Counted from the first letter of the stretch, positions 32,176-41,154 are shown. The stretch is DNA of 64,000 nt from Peptococcaceae bacterium (GCA_009783315.1 WRHI01000002.1:1-64000), one strand, 5' to 3'. Notes: a model not told the origin generated them from the sequence alone. Numbers and translations are program-made.

Positions 32176-33822
32176 TCATTGCCAAAACCACCGTCTCTTC
32201 TCAACAATTTCAGGCATCCTCTTCCCATAACTGGCAACATCTTTAGCATGAAAAAGATTCTTATGGGTATCCCCCAAGCGGATCTTGCTGGCGGCCCCGG
32301 CCCCCAACCCCACAACATGCTGACTTTCAGCAATCATCACAATATTATAGAGACTCTGAGCCCCGGGAAGAGCATACCCGACATTCTCCAGATTCCCCAC
32401 CATACCTTTTTGGCGATATAGGTAGTAGGGTTGATAGCCGCTACCGACCAGTTCACGCCGCACATTTTCCCCAATACGCGCCAACACACTGTCATCAAGC
32501 CACCCATCGACCCGAGCCACCCCGGTATCCCCACCCGCGGCAGCGCCCCCAGCGCCATTCACATTCTCATCCAGCCCCGCGCCGGCCCTTACCCCATGAT
32601 CTCTCCCATCTCCAACTTCCCGCCTCTCACTTCCCAAAGCCGCCCCCCGTTTTAGCGTCAGATAATGCACCGTGACGCTGTCTATGGCAAGCTCCACAAG
32701 TCCCTTAATCGTTTTCTCAGCATGCCCCTCTCCTTCACCCGGCAACCCCAGAATCATATCGGCGTTAATATGCCAAGAAGCCGTACGACGCGCCAACTCC
32801 AAAGCCCTGTAAAAATCCCCTGCCGAATGGCTGCGCCCAATCCGCCGCAAAGTGCCGTCGTCAAGAGTCTGCGGGTTGATACAGAGGCGGGTAACACCCG
32901 CCGCGGCCAGAACCGCCAGCTTGTCCGCCGTCAACGTCTCCGGCCGGCCGGCTTCACAACAGAACTCCGCCGCCCCCGCCATGGGCAGCAACCCGGTCAG
33001 GCTCTCTAGCAAACGTTCCAGCAGCCCCGTTTCCAAAGCCGTCGGCGTTCCGCCCCCGATATAGACCGCATTAATCCTCAAGCCATAGGTCTCCAGATCC
33101 TGCGCCAGAAGACCAATCTCGTCCCCCAGCACCCCAAGATACGCCGCCATCTCCGCCCTTCGCGCCGGAAAACCGGGGAAAGCACAATAACTGCAGCGCG
33201 ACGGACAGAAAGGTATCGATACATAGACCGCCACATGACAATCATCCTGCCAGGCCCTTAAAACCGCTTCCTGAGCCGCACCCACATCCTGGAGCAGATC
33301 AATCTTTGCCTCCGCGACACCATAAAGGCGCGCCAGAATCCCGCGCCGCGCCTCCGGGGCCAATCCCGCTACCGTCAGCTCATGCCACAAGCGCCCCGGC
33401 CGCACGCCCGTCAGAATCCCCCAAGGCATAACCCGACCCGTCACTTTTTCCATAAGCCCCAACACAACACGCTGGGCGGCTATCCGCAGCAATGATTCCT
33501 CTCCAGGCTCCCTGTCCCAGCTTAATCCCAACCGCCATAACGCAGCAATCTCATCGCCAGTCAAGTTATGGGAAACATGAAATGAAAGACGAGAAACGGA
33601 CAGGGTATGAAGAGTGGCGTACATGGCGCGGGGACAAGAATGAGGATTTCCGCAAGAGACAGACTCAGACTCAAACTCTTCAGAAAAACAGGCTTCCAAA
33701 CAGATGCACACATCCCCGTCCCCAACAAAGCGAACACCAGGAAAAAACGCCCTGACCACCTGCCCACAGGCATTGAGAACAGATTCTGGCAGAGAGGCGC
33801 TGTCGAAACGAACTGTTTTCAT
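32176..33822 (-). CDS. hemZ: HemZ-type radical SAM protein, coproporphyrinogen dehydrogenase-like
   Basis: A 548-residue protein: a HemZ-type N-terminal domain of about 170 residues (GILTGVRPGRLWHEL) and then a radical SAM core. The cluster motif is CPSRCSYCAFPGF (CxxxCxxC) and the SAM-binding region includes YIGGGTPTALE. The ending NLENVGYALPG ... HNLFHAKDV suits the family, which is linked to anaerobic haem synthesis but may have other roles. A Gly/Asp/Val-rich insert of about 45 residues (SERREVGDGRDHGVRAGAG onward) interrupts the core near 425-470. ATG 33822 overlaps a short upstream leader ORF whose region is duplicated. Confidence 0.92.
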   Translation of the reverse strand: MKTVRFDSASLPESVLNACGQVVRAFFPGVRFVGDGDVCICLEACFSEEFESESVSCGNPHSCPRAMYATLHTLSVSRLSFHVSHNLTGDEIAALWRLGLSWDREPGEESLLRIAAQRVVLGLMEKVTGRVMPWGILTGVRPGRLWHELTVAGLAPEARRGILARLYGVAEAKIDLLQDVGAAQEAVLRAWQDDCHVAVYVSIPFCPSRCSYCAFPGFPARRAEMAAYLGVLGDEIGLLAQDLETYGLRINAVYIGGGTPTALETGLLERLLESLTGLLPMAGAAEFCCEAGRPETLTADKLAVLAAAGVTRLCINPQTLDDGTLRRIGRSHSAGDFYRALELARRTASWHINADMILGLPGEGEGHAEKTIKGLVELAIDSVTVHYLTLKRGAALGSERREVGDGRDHGVRAGAGLDENVNGAGGAAAGGDTGVARVDGWLDDSVLARIGENVRRELVGSGYQPYYLYRQKGMVGNLENVGYALPGAQSLYNIVMIAESQHVVGLGAGAASKIRLGDTHKNLFHAKDVASYGKRMPEIVEKRRWFWQ

Positions 33823-33866
33823 AACGCCATGATATCCCCTTTCATAACGCCATGATATCCCCCATC
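33820..33866 (-). repeat. 23-bp tandem duplication of the hemZ start region
   Basis: The sequence tcataacgccatgatatcccctt occurs twice in tandem (plus strand). On the minus strand this duplicates the GGGG ribosome-binding-like region and ATGGCGTTATGA. It creates a leader ORF of eight codons (MKGDIMAL) whose TGA overlaps the hemZ ATG. GACCCCATT 9-bp repeats follow to about 33890. Confidence 0.8.
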
Positions 33867-33909
33867 GACCCCATTGACCCCATTGACCCCGCAACCTCTC
33901 GTCCTTCGT

Positions 33910-34075
33910 CTAGTACTCTACCACACCCAAATCGCCTAATAGATTGCAAGTATTTCGGCACGAGGCAAGGAAGAACCGACGACGCATACCGGGCGTCTGC
34001 TAGGAGGGACTGACGAAGTATCGTACCGAAAGATGAAGCAAGATATTAGGTGATTTGGGTGTGGTAGAGTACTAG
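33910..34075. mobile_element. MITE-like element with long terminal inverted repeats (166 bp)
   Basis: CTAGTACTCTACCACACCCAAATC at the left end is perfectly inverted at the right end. The inner parts (TTTCGGCACGA with TCGTACCGAAA; GACGC with GCGTC) also pair, so the whole element can fold as one imperfect hairpin. It has no ORF. The terminal CTAG could be part of the repeat or a palindromic 4-bp target duplication, as seen in IS5-like insertions. The stop codon of the SanA-like gene (TAG, 34072-34074) is in the right end. Confidence 0.78.
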
Positions 34076-34743
34076 CCCTCTGTAACAATTCCGTTCCCAT
34101 GAATCGGAATCAGCTCACCCAGGAACTTTGGCTCCCGCTTCACCGTCACATCCACAACCGCCTTAATCCGAGCCAGAAACTCCCTGTTATTCAACCATTC
34201 CATATTGTAATTGTTCTTATTCTCGCTGGGATAACCATAAGCCTCTAAGCCCAGCTTGCGGGCAATATAGACCGAACGGTCGATATGAAACTCCTGGGTA
34301 CAAATCAGCAAGCTTTTGACACAAAAAACAGCCTTCGCGCGATACATACTATCATAAGTATTAAATCCGGCGTGATCCATAAAAATATCCTCCCGGGGCA
34401 CGCCCTTGGCCAACAGATACTCCTTCATCGCCTTAACCTCATCATAGTTCCTTTGACCGTGATCGCCGCTGACAAGGATTTTTTTCGCTTTGCCCAGCCG
34501 GTACAGCTCATAAGCATAATCCAGCCTGTCCGCCAAAATAGGACTGGGTTTGCCACTGTTATAAACCATCGCGCCCAGAACCATAATCGCGTCACATACC
34601 GGCGCCTCCGTCCCCTCCGCAAGGATATAAGCTTTCGCCGTTTGCTTAACATAAATCTGAGCCCCAAAAACGATCGCCATTCCCATAAAAACAAGCAACC
34701 CCACAAACAGAACCGCCCGCTTCAAAAATCTCACAATCCCCAC
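34072..34743 (-). CDS. SanA/YdcF-like DUF218 envelope protein
   Basis: A 223-residue protein with one N-terminal membrane span (about 10-30) and a DUF218 domain: CDAIMVLGAMVYNSGKPSPILADRLDYAYELY, SGDHG, EDIFMDHAGFNTYDSMYRAK and SLLICTQEFHIDRSVYIARKLG. This is the SanA-type branch, linked to envelope barrier and peptidoglycan-precursor metabolism; the reaction is unsettled. The GTG at 34743 is used; another GTG three codons later is possible. The last residues IPIHGNGIVTEG stop at a TAG supplied by the MITE-like element, so a few residues of the ancestral end may have been lost. Confidence 0.87.
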   Translation of the reverse strand: MGIVRFLKRAVLFVGLLVFMGMAIVFGAQIYVKQTAKAYILAEGTEAPVCDAIMVLGAMVYNSGKPSPILADRLDYAYELYRLGKAKKILVSGDHGQRNYDEVKAMKEYLLAKGVPREDIFMDHAGFNTYDSMYRAKAVFCVKSLLICTQEFHIDRSVYIARKLGLEAYGYPSENKNNYNMEWLNNREFLARIKAVVDVTVKREPKFLGELIPIHGNGIVTEG

Positions 34744-34907
34744 ACCACCCGTCTTGCCTTGGAAAATGGTTCCGGTGCGCGTTATTTTGGCGCGACCCTC
34801 TGCGCCAAGACGATCTCCGAACTGCCCTAATAATAGCTCCCGGTATTCATACCCTTCAATCCCTCCCGAAGTATCACGTCTCCATATTCACAAAAGGAAG
34901 GACACCG

Positions 34908-34929
34908 GAATTCGCCCTCAAGCGAATTC
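34908..34929 (-). terminator. Hairpin after the EF-G-like gene
   Basis: GAATTCGC and GCGAATTC form a perfect 8-bp stem (11 bp with one G-T pair) about 45 bases after the stop on the minus strand. The following TGTCCTTCCTTTTG is only moderately T-rich. Confidence 0.45.
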
Positions 34930-34975
34930 TGGCAATCCATCCCCACCCCAAGCGAGCAGACGAACCATTGGCGGT

Positions 34976-36937
34976 CTACTTTTCCTTCAACTGGGCGATC
35001 AAGGTCTCACCCAACTTAGGGGGCACTTCCTCATACCCGACAAACTCACTGGTAAAGGACCCTCGGCCCTGGGTCATAGCCTTAAGATCAATGGTATAAC
35101 GCATCATTTCCGCCTGGGGCACCCGCCCATGGATGACCTGCATCTTACCGTCCGGTTCCATACCCAGCACATGGCCTCTCTTGCTGTTCAAATCACCGAT
35201 AACATCTCCCACAAAATTGTCGGGCACACGAATCTCCACTTCCACCATCGGCTCTTTCAGAACAGGACTAGCTTGTTCGCAGCCTTTGCGAAAGGCCAGC
35301 TTTGCCGCCAATTTAAAAGAAATCTCATTGGAGTCAACGGAATGAGAAGACCCATCAAAAAGCGTACACTTAATATTCGTCATAGGATACCCGGCCAGGA
35401 ACCCCTCCGACATCGCTTCCCGCAACCCTTTTTCTACAGCGGGATAAAAATTCCGCGGCACGGCGCCGCCAAACACTTTTTCCGTGAACTCGAAATCCTT
35501 GTCCGGACATGGCTCCATAGTAATCCAAACATGGCCATATTGGCCGCTGCCACCGCTTTGCTTTTTATGTTTGCCTTCGACTTCCACTGTTTTACGGATG
35601 GTCTCGCGATAAGGCACCCGGGGCGTTTCGCTTTCCACGGCAACACCGAATTTGCGCAGAAGTTTCTCCCGGGTAATATCAATATGCATATCCCCGATAC
35701 CTGTCAGTAAGGTTTGCATGGTTTCGGCCGGTTTGGCGATCTCCAGAGTCGGATCCTCATCAACGAGGCGAACCAGGGCCGAGCCCAACTTGTCCTCGTC
35801 CGCTTTGCTCTTAGCCCGCACAGCCAGCGCATAAGTCGGTTTGGGGAACTTAATGCCGGCCAATTCAATCTTCTGCTCCTTGCCGCACAGGGTATCCCCG
35901 GTACGGGTCTCCTGCAGCTTGGACACAACAACAAGATCGCCGGCGTTAGCGGTTTGAGTGTTTTCTTGGTGCTTGCCCCGCAGGAAGAAAAGCTGACCGA
36001 CTTTTTCATCCACATCCCGGTTGGCGTTCAACAACAGGCTGTCGCTGTGCAGTTCGCCGCCATACACCCGCAGGAACGACATCTTGCCCAGATAGGCGTC
36101 CGCCAGCGTCTTGAAGACCAAAGCGGCTTTACCCTCTTGAGACGCCGGCGCCGGCGCGAAATCGGCCAGAAACTGAACCAGCTCCTTGATACCGATGTTC
36201 TTTTCCGCCGACCCCAACAGCACCGGCACAACCAGATTCTGGGCCAACGCCAGCCGGAGGGCTGTTTTATAATCATCAGGCGTTAGGGTCTCACCGTCCA
36301 GATATTTCATCATGACTTCGTCGTCCGCTTCCGCGGCGGCCTCGGCCAGAAAGTCGAGCAGTCCGGCGGCTTCATCAGCCTGGGCGGCAGGCACATCCCC
36401 CAGCACATCAAGAACTTGGCTGAAAGCCCCCTCCCGTCCCACAGGAATCTGCATCTGGACGAAACGCGCGTGGGGGTAAGCGCTCCTCAGTTGGTCAAGC
36501 ACCTTTTCCGCGCCGGCGTTTTCCCGGTCCAGCTTGTTGATGTAGACGACCCGGGGTAACTTTATCTCATCCATCATGTCCCAGATAATTTCAGCTTGAA
36601 CCTCAAGACCATCCGCGCCGCTCAACACCAGCAAGCCGGTTTCAGCGACACGCAGAGCTGAAACCACTTCGCCGATAAAGTCAGAATAACCGGGGGTATC
36701 CAACACATTAATCTTGACATCACCCTGTTCCACCGGAATCAGGGACGTGCTGATGGAAATATGCCGGTGAGTCTCTTCCGGCAAATTATCTGAAACCGTG
36801 TTGCCGTCTGTGACTCTGCCGACCCTCGTTGTCACCCCGCTGTTGAAAAGCATGGCCTCCACAAGGGATGTTTTGCCCGTTCCGCCGTGTCCCGCGAGAC
36901 AGATATTCCGGATGCAGCTGGTTTCATAAGCTTTCAA
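34976..36937 (-). CDS. EF-G-like translational GTPase (paralogue type)
   Basis: A 653-residue GTPase with the five-domain layout of elongation factor G. The P-loop is GHGGTGKTS, not the AHIDAGKTT of true EF-G; the G3 motif is DTPGYSDF and G4 is NKLDRE. Domain IV (GGSGQYGHVWITMEP) and the C-terminal domain (SKRGHVLGMEPDGKMQVIHGRVP) are present. The diverged P-loop and shorter length place it with the EF-G-like group found beside a canonical fusA in many Bacillota. It is likely ribosome-associated; the exact role is unknown. ATG 36937 has AAGGAGAG upstream. Divergent from the flippase gene. Confidence 0.9.
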   Translation of the reverse strand: MKAYETSCIRNICLAGHGGTGKTSLVEAMLFNSGVTTRVGRVTDGNTVSDNLPEETHRHISISTSLIPVEQGDVKINVLDTPGYSDFIGEVVSALRVAETGLLVLSGADGLEVQAEIIWDMMDEIKLPRVVYINKLDRENAGAEKVLDQLRSAYPHARFVQMQIPVGREGAFSQVLDVLGDVPAAQADEAAGLLDFLAEAAAEADDEVMMKYLDGETLTPDDYKTALRLALAQNLVVPVLLGSAEKNIGIKELVQFLADFAPAPASQEGKAALVFKTLADAYLGKMSFLRVYGGELHSDSLLLNANRDVDEKVGQLFFLRGKHQENTQTANAGDLVVVSKLQETRTGDTLCGKEQKIELAGIKFPKPTYALAVRAKSKADEDKLGSALVRLVDEDPTLEIAKPAETMQTLLTGIGDMHIDITREKLLRKFGVAVESETPRVPYRETIRKTVEVEGKHKKQSGGSGQYGHVWITMEPCPDKDFEFTEKVFGGAVPRNFYPAVEKGLREAMSEGFLAGYPMTNIKCTLFDGSSHSVDSNEISFKLAAKLAFRKGCEQASPVLKEPMVEVEIRVPDNFVGDVIGDLNSKRGHVLGMEPDGKMQVIHGRVPQAEMMRYTIDLKAMTQGRGSFTSEFVGYEEVPPKLGETLIAQLKEK

Positions 36938-37008
36938 TACAATCTCTCCTTTTATTCTGAATAGTTTTTCCTCCGCATATTGTTAGTGAAACGGGAAGGA
37001 GGAGCGCC

Positions 37009-38556
37009 ATGACCAACCGGCTGATTGTCGGAGCCGCAATACTGTTCGGCGCCAACCTCATCAACAAGATTCTGGGCTTCGTCTATCAATATCTGATCAT
37101 GCGCACCATTGGCAGCGAAGCTTACGGCCTCTACCAGATGGCCTTTCCCATCTACATGACGACCCTGGTGTTCACCACCGCCGGTATCCCCCTGGCCGTG
37201 GCCAAGATGGTGGCGGAAAAAACCTCCTTGGGCGCTCCCCAAGACGCCGCCAAAATCTTCCGTACCGCCATGTCTATTCTCTTCGTCTCCGGCATCCTGG
37301 TCACCCTGGTTGTCTACCTTTGTATACCCATTATATCAACAGAATTTTTTCCTGACAAACGCGTCGGCCTTATTTTCAAAATTTGTGTGCCCTCGGTGTT
37401 TATTGTCTCGGTTTCATCAGGGTTCCGGGGCTATTTTCAGGGTCTGCAAAACATGCTGCCCTCGGCCATCAGCCAGGTGTTCGGCCAAATCACCAGGGTC
37501 TTCCTGGGCTTCTACGCCGCCTGGCTCTTCCTGCCCCGGGGCGCGGAATGGGCAGCCTGCGGTCTGGCTATAGGCATGGTCGCCGCCGAAGTCCTGGCTC
37601 TGATCATCATCATGATCTGCTACGCCTGGCAGCGCGGCCACGACAAGAAGCGCGTCTATCAACCGAGCCGCATCCGTTACCGTCATATCTGCAAGGATCT
37701 TTTTACTCTGTCTATGCCCGTCACAGGCAGCCGCCTGGCCGCCAGCTCCTTATCCACCCTCGACACCTTCATCATTCCACGTCAGCTGGGCCGGGCCGGT
37801 TTCGCCACACCGGAAGCCACGGCCCTCTTCGGCCAACTCAACGGCACAGCCATGACTTTGCTCACCTTTCCCAACGTTTTCACCTTTGCCCTCTCCGCGT
37901 CTCTGGTCCCCGCCATCGCCGGCGCCATGGCCCGGAAGAATCACAAAGTCGCCGGCAGCCGCTGTAACGACGCCATTCGCGCCACCGCTTTGCTGGGCTT
38001 GCCTTGTTCCGTTTTTCTCTTTGTCTTCGCCGACATTCTGGCCGGGGTGTTCAAAAGCCCCCAGATTGCCCCTTCCCTGCAAATCATGGCGGTGACAGGC
38101 CTCTTCACCTATTTGATGCAAACCACTACCGGCATCCTGCAAGGCATCGGTAAAATGCATCTGCCTCTGGTCAACTCCCTGATCGGTGGGTTCATACGGA
38201 TACCGCTGCTGTATTATCTCACGGCTCTGCCCCAATTCGGCATTATGGGGTGCGCGATCACCTACGCCATCAACAGCGTGGTTGTGACCTGCATCAACTT
38301 TGCCGCTATTTTGCGCAACATCAAAGTGAAGTTCAATTATACGAAGATCTTTCTGAAGCCCCTGCTGGCCGCCGTCGCTATGTACATCACCATGAATTTT
38401 CTGAAACAGCTGGCCCTGGAGCGGGCGCTGCTGTCCTTCCAGACGGCTGTGCTGATCTCAGGCCTTGGGTTCGTGGTGTATGTTGTGATCTTGCTGCTGG
38501 TGAAGGGGATTTCCCGGAAGGATCTTAGTATTTTGCCGTGGTTCGGGAAGGCGTGA
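37009..38556 (+). CDS. SpoVB/PST-type polysaccharide flippase
   Basis: A 515-residue integral membrane protein with about 14 membrane spans, of the MOP/PST (MVF-like) superfamily. The start TNRLIVGAAILFGANLINKILGFVYQYLIMRTIGSEAYGLYQMAFP and the internal GYFQGLQNMLPSAISQVFGQITR match the SpoVB/YtgP group, which moves lipid-linked cell-wall precursors across the membrane; SpoVB acts in spore cortex formation. ATG 37009 has GGAGGAG six bases upstream. Which paralogue this is cannot be settled from one window. One of few plus-strand genes, convergent with 38595-39377. Confidence 0.9.
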   Translation: MTNRLIVGAAILFGANLINKILGFVYQYLIMRTIGSEAYGLYQMAFPIYMTTLVFTTAGIPLAVAKMVAEKTSLGAPQDAAKIFRTAMSILFVSGILVTLVVYLCIPIISTEFFPDKRVGLIFKICVPSVFIVSVSSGFRGYFQGLQNMLPSAISQVFGQITRVFLGFYAAWLFLPRGAEWAACGLAIGMVAAEVLALIIIMICYAWQRGHDKKRVYQPSRIRYRHICKDLFTLSMPVTGSRLAASSLSTLDTFIIPRQLGRAGFATPEATALFGQLNGTAMTLLTFPNVFTFALSASLVPAIAGAMARKNHKVAGSRCNDAIRATALLGLPCSVFLFVFADILAGVFKSPQIAPSLQIMAVTGLFTYLMQTTTGILQGIGKMHLPLVNSLIGGFIRIPLLYYLTALPQFGIMGCAITYAINSVVVTCINFAAILRNIKVKFNYTKIFLKPLLAAVAMYITMNFLKQLALERALLSFQTAVLISGLGFVVYVVILLLVKGISRKDLSILPWFGKA

Positions 38557-38594
38557 GGCGTTTCTGACTCTCCAGGGGTTTGGGCCCAGTTCAT

Positions 38595-39377
38595 TTATTG
38601 TCCTTCTGAGGCTGTATGCTCGCTTTCTGATTCCTGGGATCCAGGAGTCTTCATTAATAGTAACCCCCTTAAAATATAGAAGGCGCAAAGAGAACCCCAA
38701 CATAAGAAAGCCGTAAGCAGACCGGGGGGCCTGTTCATTGAGAAAGCTCCATAAGGATTATAGCTGACAAATGGGTTATATTCCCAAAAAAGCGTGTGCA
38801 TCCCAACAAAAAAATATATATTTAACACAATTCCTGAGGCAGATACCAACTGCATAAAGCGAATATCCATTTTCCGCAGACGAACCATGATATTGAGAAC
38901 AAGTAAAAAAGCAATAATCAACAAAAGCCCGATAATGATTTTTTCAAAAGCAAGATGGGTGCGTATGTTAGGATCGAAACGTCCCCACTCACGCTCCCTC
39001 TGCAATATGATCATGTCAAATGAGCTTTCAATTATTTGACATATTAATAATATGCCGCCTACCGCGATATTCAAGGCTGCGTTCAAGGTGTTACCTGGGG
39101 ACGGCATTTCCGCCTGCTTTAAACGATTTGTTTGCTTTAATGACACGGTACCAGCTGCAATAAGAGCCATAGATCCCAAAAAGGTTATCACATAATAAAG
39201 GAGCCTGAAAGAATTTATAGAATTGAGGTTTCGAAGATTACTGTAGTCTTCAACTTCCCAAAAACCAAGAAAATACGTGAAATTATAAATAACCCCGAAA
39301 ATCGCAACGCTGATTAGCAATATCCCTGCAACCATACATGGTTTGTGATAGTTTGTTGAACCTGAAGCCTTATTCAC
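38595..39377 (-). CDS. Membrane protein of unknown function
   Basis: A 260-residue protein with about six hydrophobic spans (for example VAGILLISVAIFGVIYNFTYFLGF, LLYYVITFLGSMALIAAG, IIIGLLLIIAFLLVLNIMV) and a polar C-terminus. No family recognised. The 430-residue track ORF runs far upstream through a hairpin and through the frame of the 123-residue gene, so I use the GTG at 39377 (VNKASGSTNYHK), with GGAAGGGAT eight bases upstream. It is the last gene of a same-strand run from the CPBP protease. Confidence 0.7.
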   Translation of the reverse strand: MNKASGSTNYHKPCMVAGILLISVAIFGVIYNFTYFLGFWEVEDYSNLRNLNSINSFRLLYYVITFLGSMALIAAGTVSLKQTNRLKQAEMPSPGNTLNAALNIAVGGILLICQIIESSFDMIILQREREWGRFDPNIRTHLAFEKIIIGLLLIIAFLLVLNIMVRLRKMDIRFMQLVSASGIVLNIYFFVGMHTLFWEYNPFVSYNPYGAFSMNRPPGLLTAFLCWGSLCAFYILRGLLLMKTPGSQESESEHTASEGQ

Positions 39378-39450
39378 AAAAACATCCCTTCCATCGATGA
39401 GAGTGGCTATTTTATAAACCATGAATGTCGAATGAGAATATAAACACCCC

Positions 39451-39492
39451 ATCAAGGCCGGGAAAGCCAGTACTGACTTTCCCGGCCTTGAT
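39451..39492. terminator. Perfect 16-bp inverted repeat
   Basis: ATCAAGGCCGGGAAAG and CTTTCCCGGCCTTGAT flank a 10-base loop (ccagtactga). It lies between two minus-strand genes. Neither side has a T-tract, so it may be a factor-independent stop of low efficiency or an mRNA-stability structure. Confidence 0.55.
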
Positions 39493-39543
39493 ATCATGCT
39501 AGTGGAACCAGACAGAGATGTCAAGTTTGACCTCGCAATGTTG

Positions 39544-39915
39544 TTATTCGGCCAGAGCATCTTCAACGGCTGCTTTGTCAAGCCACGTTTCCCAGTCAGG
39601 ATTATCCTTTTGCCACTGAGTCCAGAAAGCATCCCACTTATCTTGGCCGAAAGTCGATATAACGTCCTTTGCCGAAAAAGAATACTCTGTATTTTGTGAA
39701 TGCTTTTCAGCATCCGGCCCGGCGATCTCAGGCGTGCCGGTTCCTCCTGTTTGCAGCGACAGCGCCTTGGCAGCAAACTGCCGATTCTGAGCGTATTTCT
39801 CCGCAGACACCGCCGCCAGCCTGGCTCCAGTTCTGGCGAAGGCACCAGCGACTTGCCACTGTCCAGCGTAAACATGGACCCGCTCAACAGGCTGGCTCCG
39901 GATTATCGAGATCAT
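39544..39915 (-). CDS. Small hypothetical protein (123 aa)
   Basis: Seven bases after the CPBP protease stop an ATG (39915) with GGGGGA upstream opens a 123-residue frame. The product has no membrane span. It is Ala/Gln-rich at the start (YAGQWQVAGAFARTG) and acidic/aromatic at the end (DKWDAFWTQWQKDNPDWETWLD). Its composition looks more protein-like than the overlapping frame of the 430-residue track ORF. No family recognised. The hairpin at 39451-39492 follows. Confidence 0.55.
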   Translation of the reverse strand: MISIIRSQPVERVHVYAGQWQVAGAFARTGARLAAVSAEKYAQNRQFAAKALSLQTGGTGTPEIAGPDAEKHSQNTEYSFSAKDVISTFGQDKWDAFWTQWQKDNPDWETWLDKAAVEDALAE

Positions 39916-39921
39916 TATCAA

Positions 39922-41133
39922 TTAATCCCCCAAAGCGGACAAAACAACCAAGGCAAACAAAATAGCAGTATTGACCGCAAGAGAGATAAGCATACTCCAG
40001 GATGTCCAGAAACAGAACCAGCGCCTCGGCCAATAGAAGCGGACATCTACTGGCAGCCAGGGAAACTGAGGAACATAAGGCTGTTGGGGGACTTGAGGAT
40101 ACTGAGAAACCTGCGGATATTGCGGCGCCTGAGAATACTGCGGTGCCTGAGAATACTGCGATACCTGAGGATACTGCGGCGCCTGAGGCCGAACACCCAT
40201 AACATTCACGAACGCCTTCACCTCCGGCCATTTGATCACCGCCACAACAACAGCCGCGACAATAAGACCCAGGCTGACAACCCCGTCAGCAAGATCGGCA
40301 TCAAAAGCATTCCCCTTCGCCGCCAGGAACAAGTAAGACAGGACAAAAGAAGTCGTGTTATTAATGGCGTGCAAATATATTGCCGGCCGCAGCGACCCGG
40401 TCTGCAGCGTTACAATGCCAAAAATAAGACCCAAGAAAAACGCTCCCAACCCTTGGACAAAATTCCCATGAATCAGGGCAAAAAACAGTGCGCTGACAAT
40501 AACCGCGAACCCATTGCCGTAAATTCTCAACGCGTTCAGCATAACGCCCCTCATCAGCAACTCTTCAGCTATGGGAGCACCAACGCAAATAGCAAGACCA
40601 TAAAAACACACGGCCAAAGGCTCTGTCGGCATATCAGCCAATAATTCAGGCAAATACAAAGATATATTGATATGAGAAAGAACATAGTCAGCAAACACAA
40701 TGACGTATTGGCACACACAGCCAATGCCAAGCATAATCAAGGTCAAAACCACAAGCATAGAAGGCCTCAGGCGGCTCGGCTTGAGCAGCGGCTTCATCTT
40801 GACGTTGGTCAGCAACCCTCCAAAAAGCGCGGTAAGATAAGCAGCTAAAGGCGAAAGCAGCAACAGAAAAGCCATGAACACAGAGTCGCTCATCATATCG
40901 GACGTCAAGCTCTCCGCTAACGCGTATGGATCAAGAACATCCCCTCGAATCGCGCTTTGTGCCACCCCTTGGAACGCCTGAATGATCATAAAAATAATGA
41001 CCCCAAGAGTAGAAACAGCCATACTGACAGCCCAATAGATCAGGATCACAGCGCCGGCCCGATTCATCTTAGAACGGATATGCGGGTATTGAGGCGGGGG
41101 CATAAATTGTGGATACATAGTCGGCGGGTACAT
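39922..41133 (-). CDS. CPBP-family intramembrane metalloprotease with Pro/Gln/Tyr-rich tail
   Basis: A 403-residue membrane protein. A short Pro/Tyr-rich N-terminus is followed by about eight spans with the CPBP (CAAX protease/bacteriocin-processing) motifs: APIAEELLMRGVML (EExxxR), FFALIHGN (FxxxH) and the last HAINN. The tail has a YPQVSQ/YSQAPQ repeat (about 325-360) and then an extra span. Family members cut membrane proteins or protect against self-made peptides. ATG 41133 is chosen because AGGAGG is six bases upstream. It is downstream of a second CPBP gene. Confidence 0.9.
   Translation of the reverse strand: MYPPTMYPQFMPPPQYPHIRSKMNRAGAVILIYWAVSMAVSTLGVIIFMIIQAFQGVAQSAIRGDVLDPYALAESLTSDMMSDSVFMAFLLLLSPLAAYLTALFGGLLTNVKMKPLLKPSRLRPSMLVVLTLIMLGIGCVCQYVIVFADYVLSHINISLYLPELLADMPTEPLAVCFYGLAICVGAPIAEELLMRGVMLNALRIYGNGFAVIVSALFFALIHGNFVQGLGAFFLGLIFGIVTLQTGSLRPAIYLHAINNTTSFVLSYLFLAAKGNAFDADLADGVVSLGLIVAAVVVAVIKWPEVKAFVNVMGVRPQAPQYPQVSQYSQAPQYSQAPQYPQVSQYPQVPQQPYVPQFPWLPVDVRFYWPRRWFCFWTSWSMLISLAVNTAILFALVVLSALGD
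40068..40190 (-). repeat. In-frame tandem repeat (YPQ/YSQ) in the CPBP tail
   Basis: Imperfect 18- to 24-bp units based on gaatactgcgatacctgag-like sequence (plus strand) encode QYPQVSQYSQAPQ. They extend a cytoplasmic linker between the protease domain and the last membrane segment. Confidence 0.75.
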
Positions 41134-41154
41134 AGACATCCTCCTCTTATCGGT

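Noticed and set aside
33910-34075. Structured RNA gene
   Set aside because: The long perfect terminal repeats, shared ends with the 23319 copy and lack of a promoter fit a MITE-like element better, though a transcribed role cannot be excluded.
34780-34805. TTGGCGC/GCGCCAA inverted repeat before the SanA-like gene as a terminator
   Set aside because: The stem is short and is followed by A-rich sequence on the minus strand and no T-tract on the plus strand.
38595-39887. Single 430-residue membrane protein as given in the ORF track
   Set aside because: The N-terminal 170 residues are basic and out of character, run through a perfect hairpin and overlap a better frame (123 aa); a GTG with a good ribosome-binding site at 39377 starts the membrane part.
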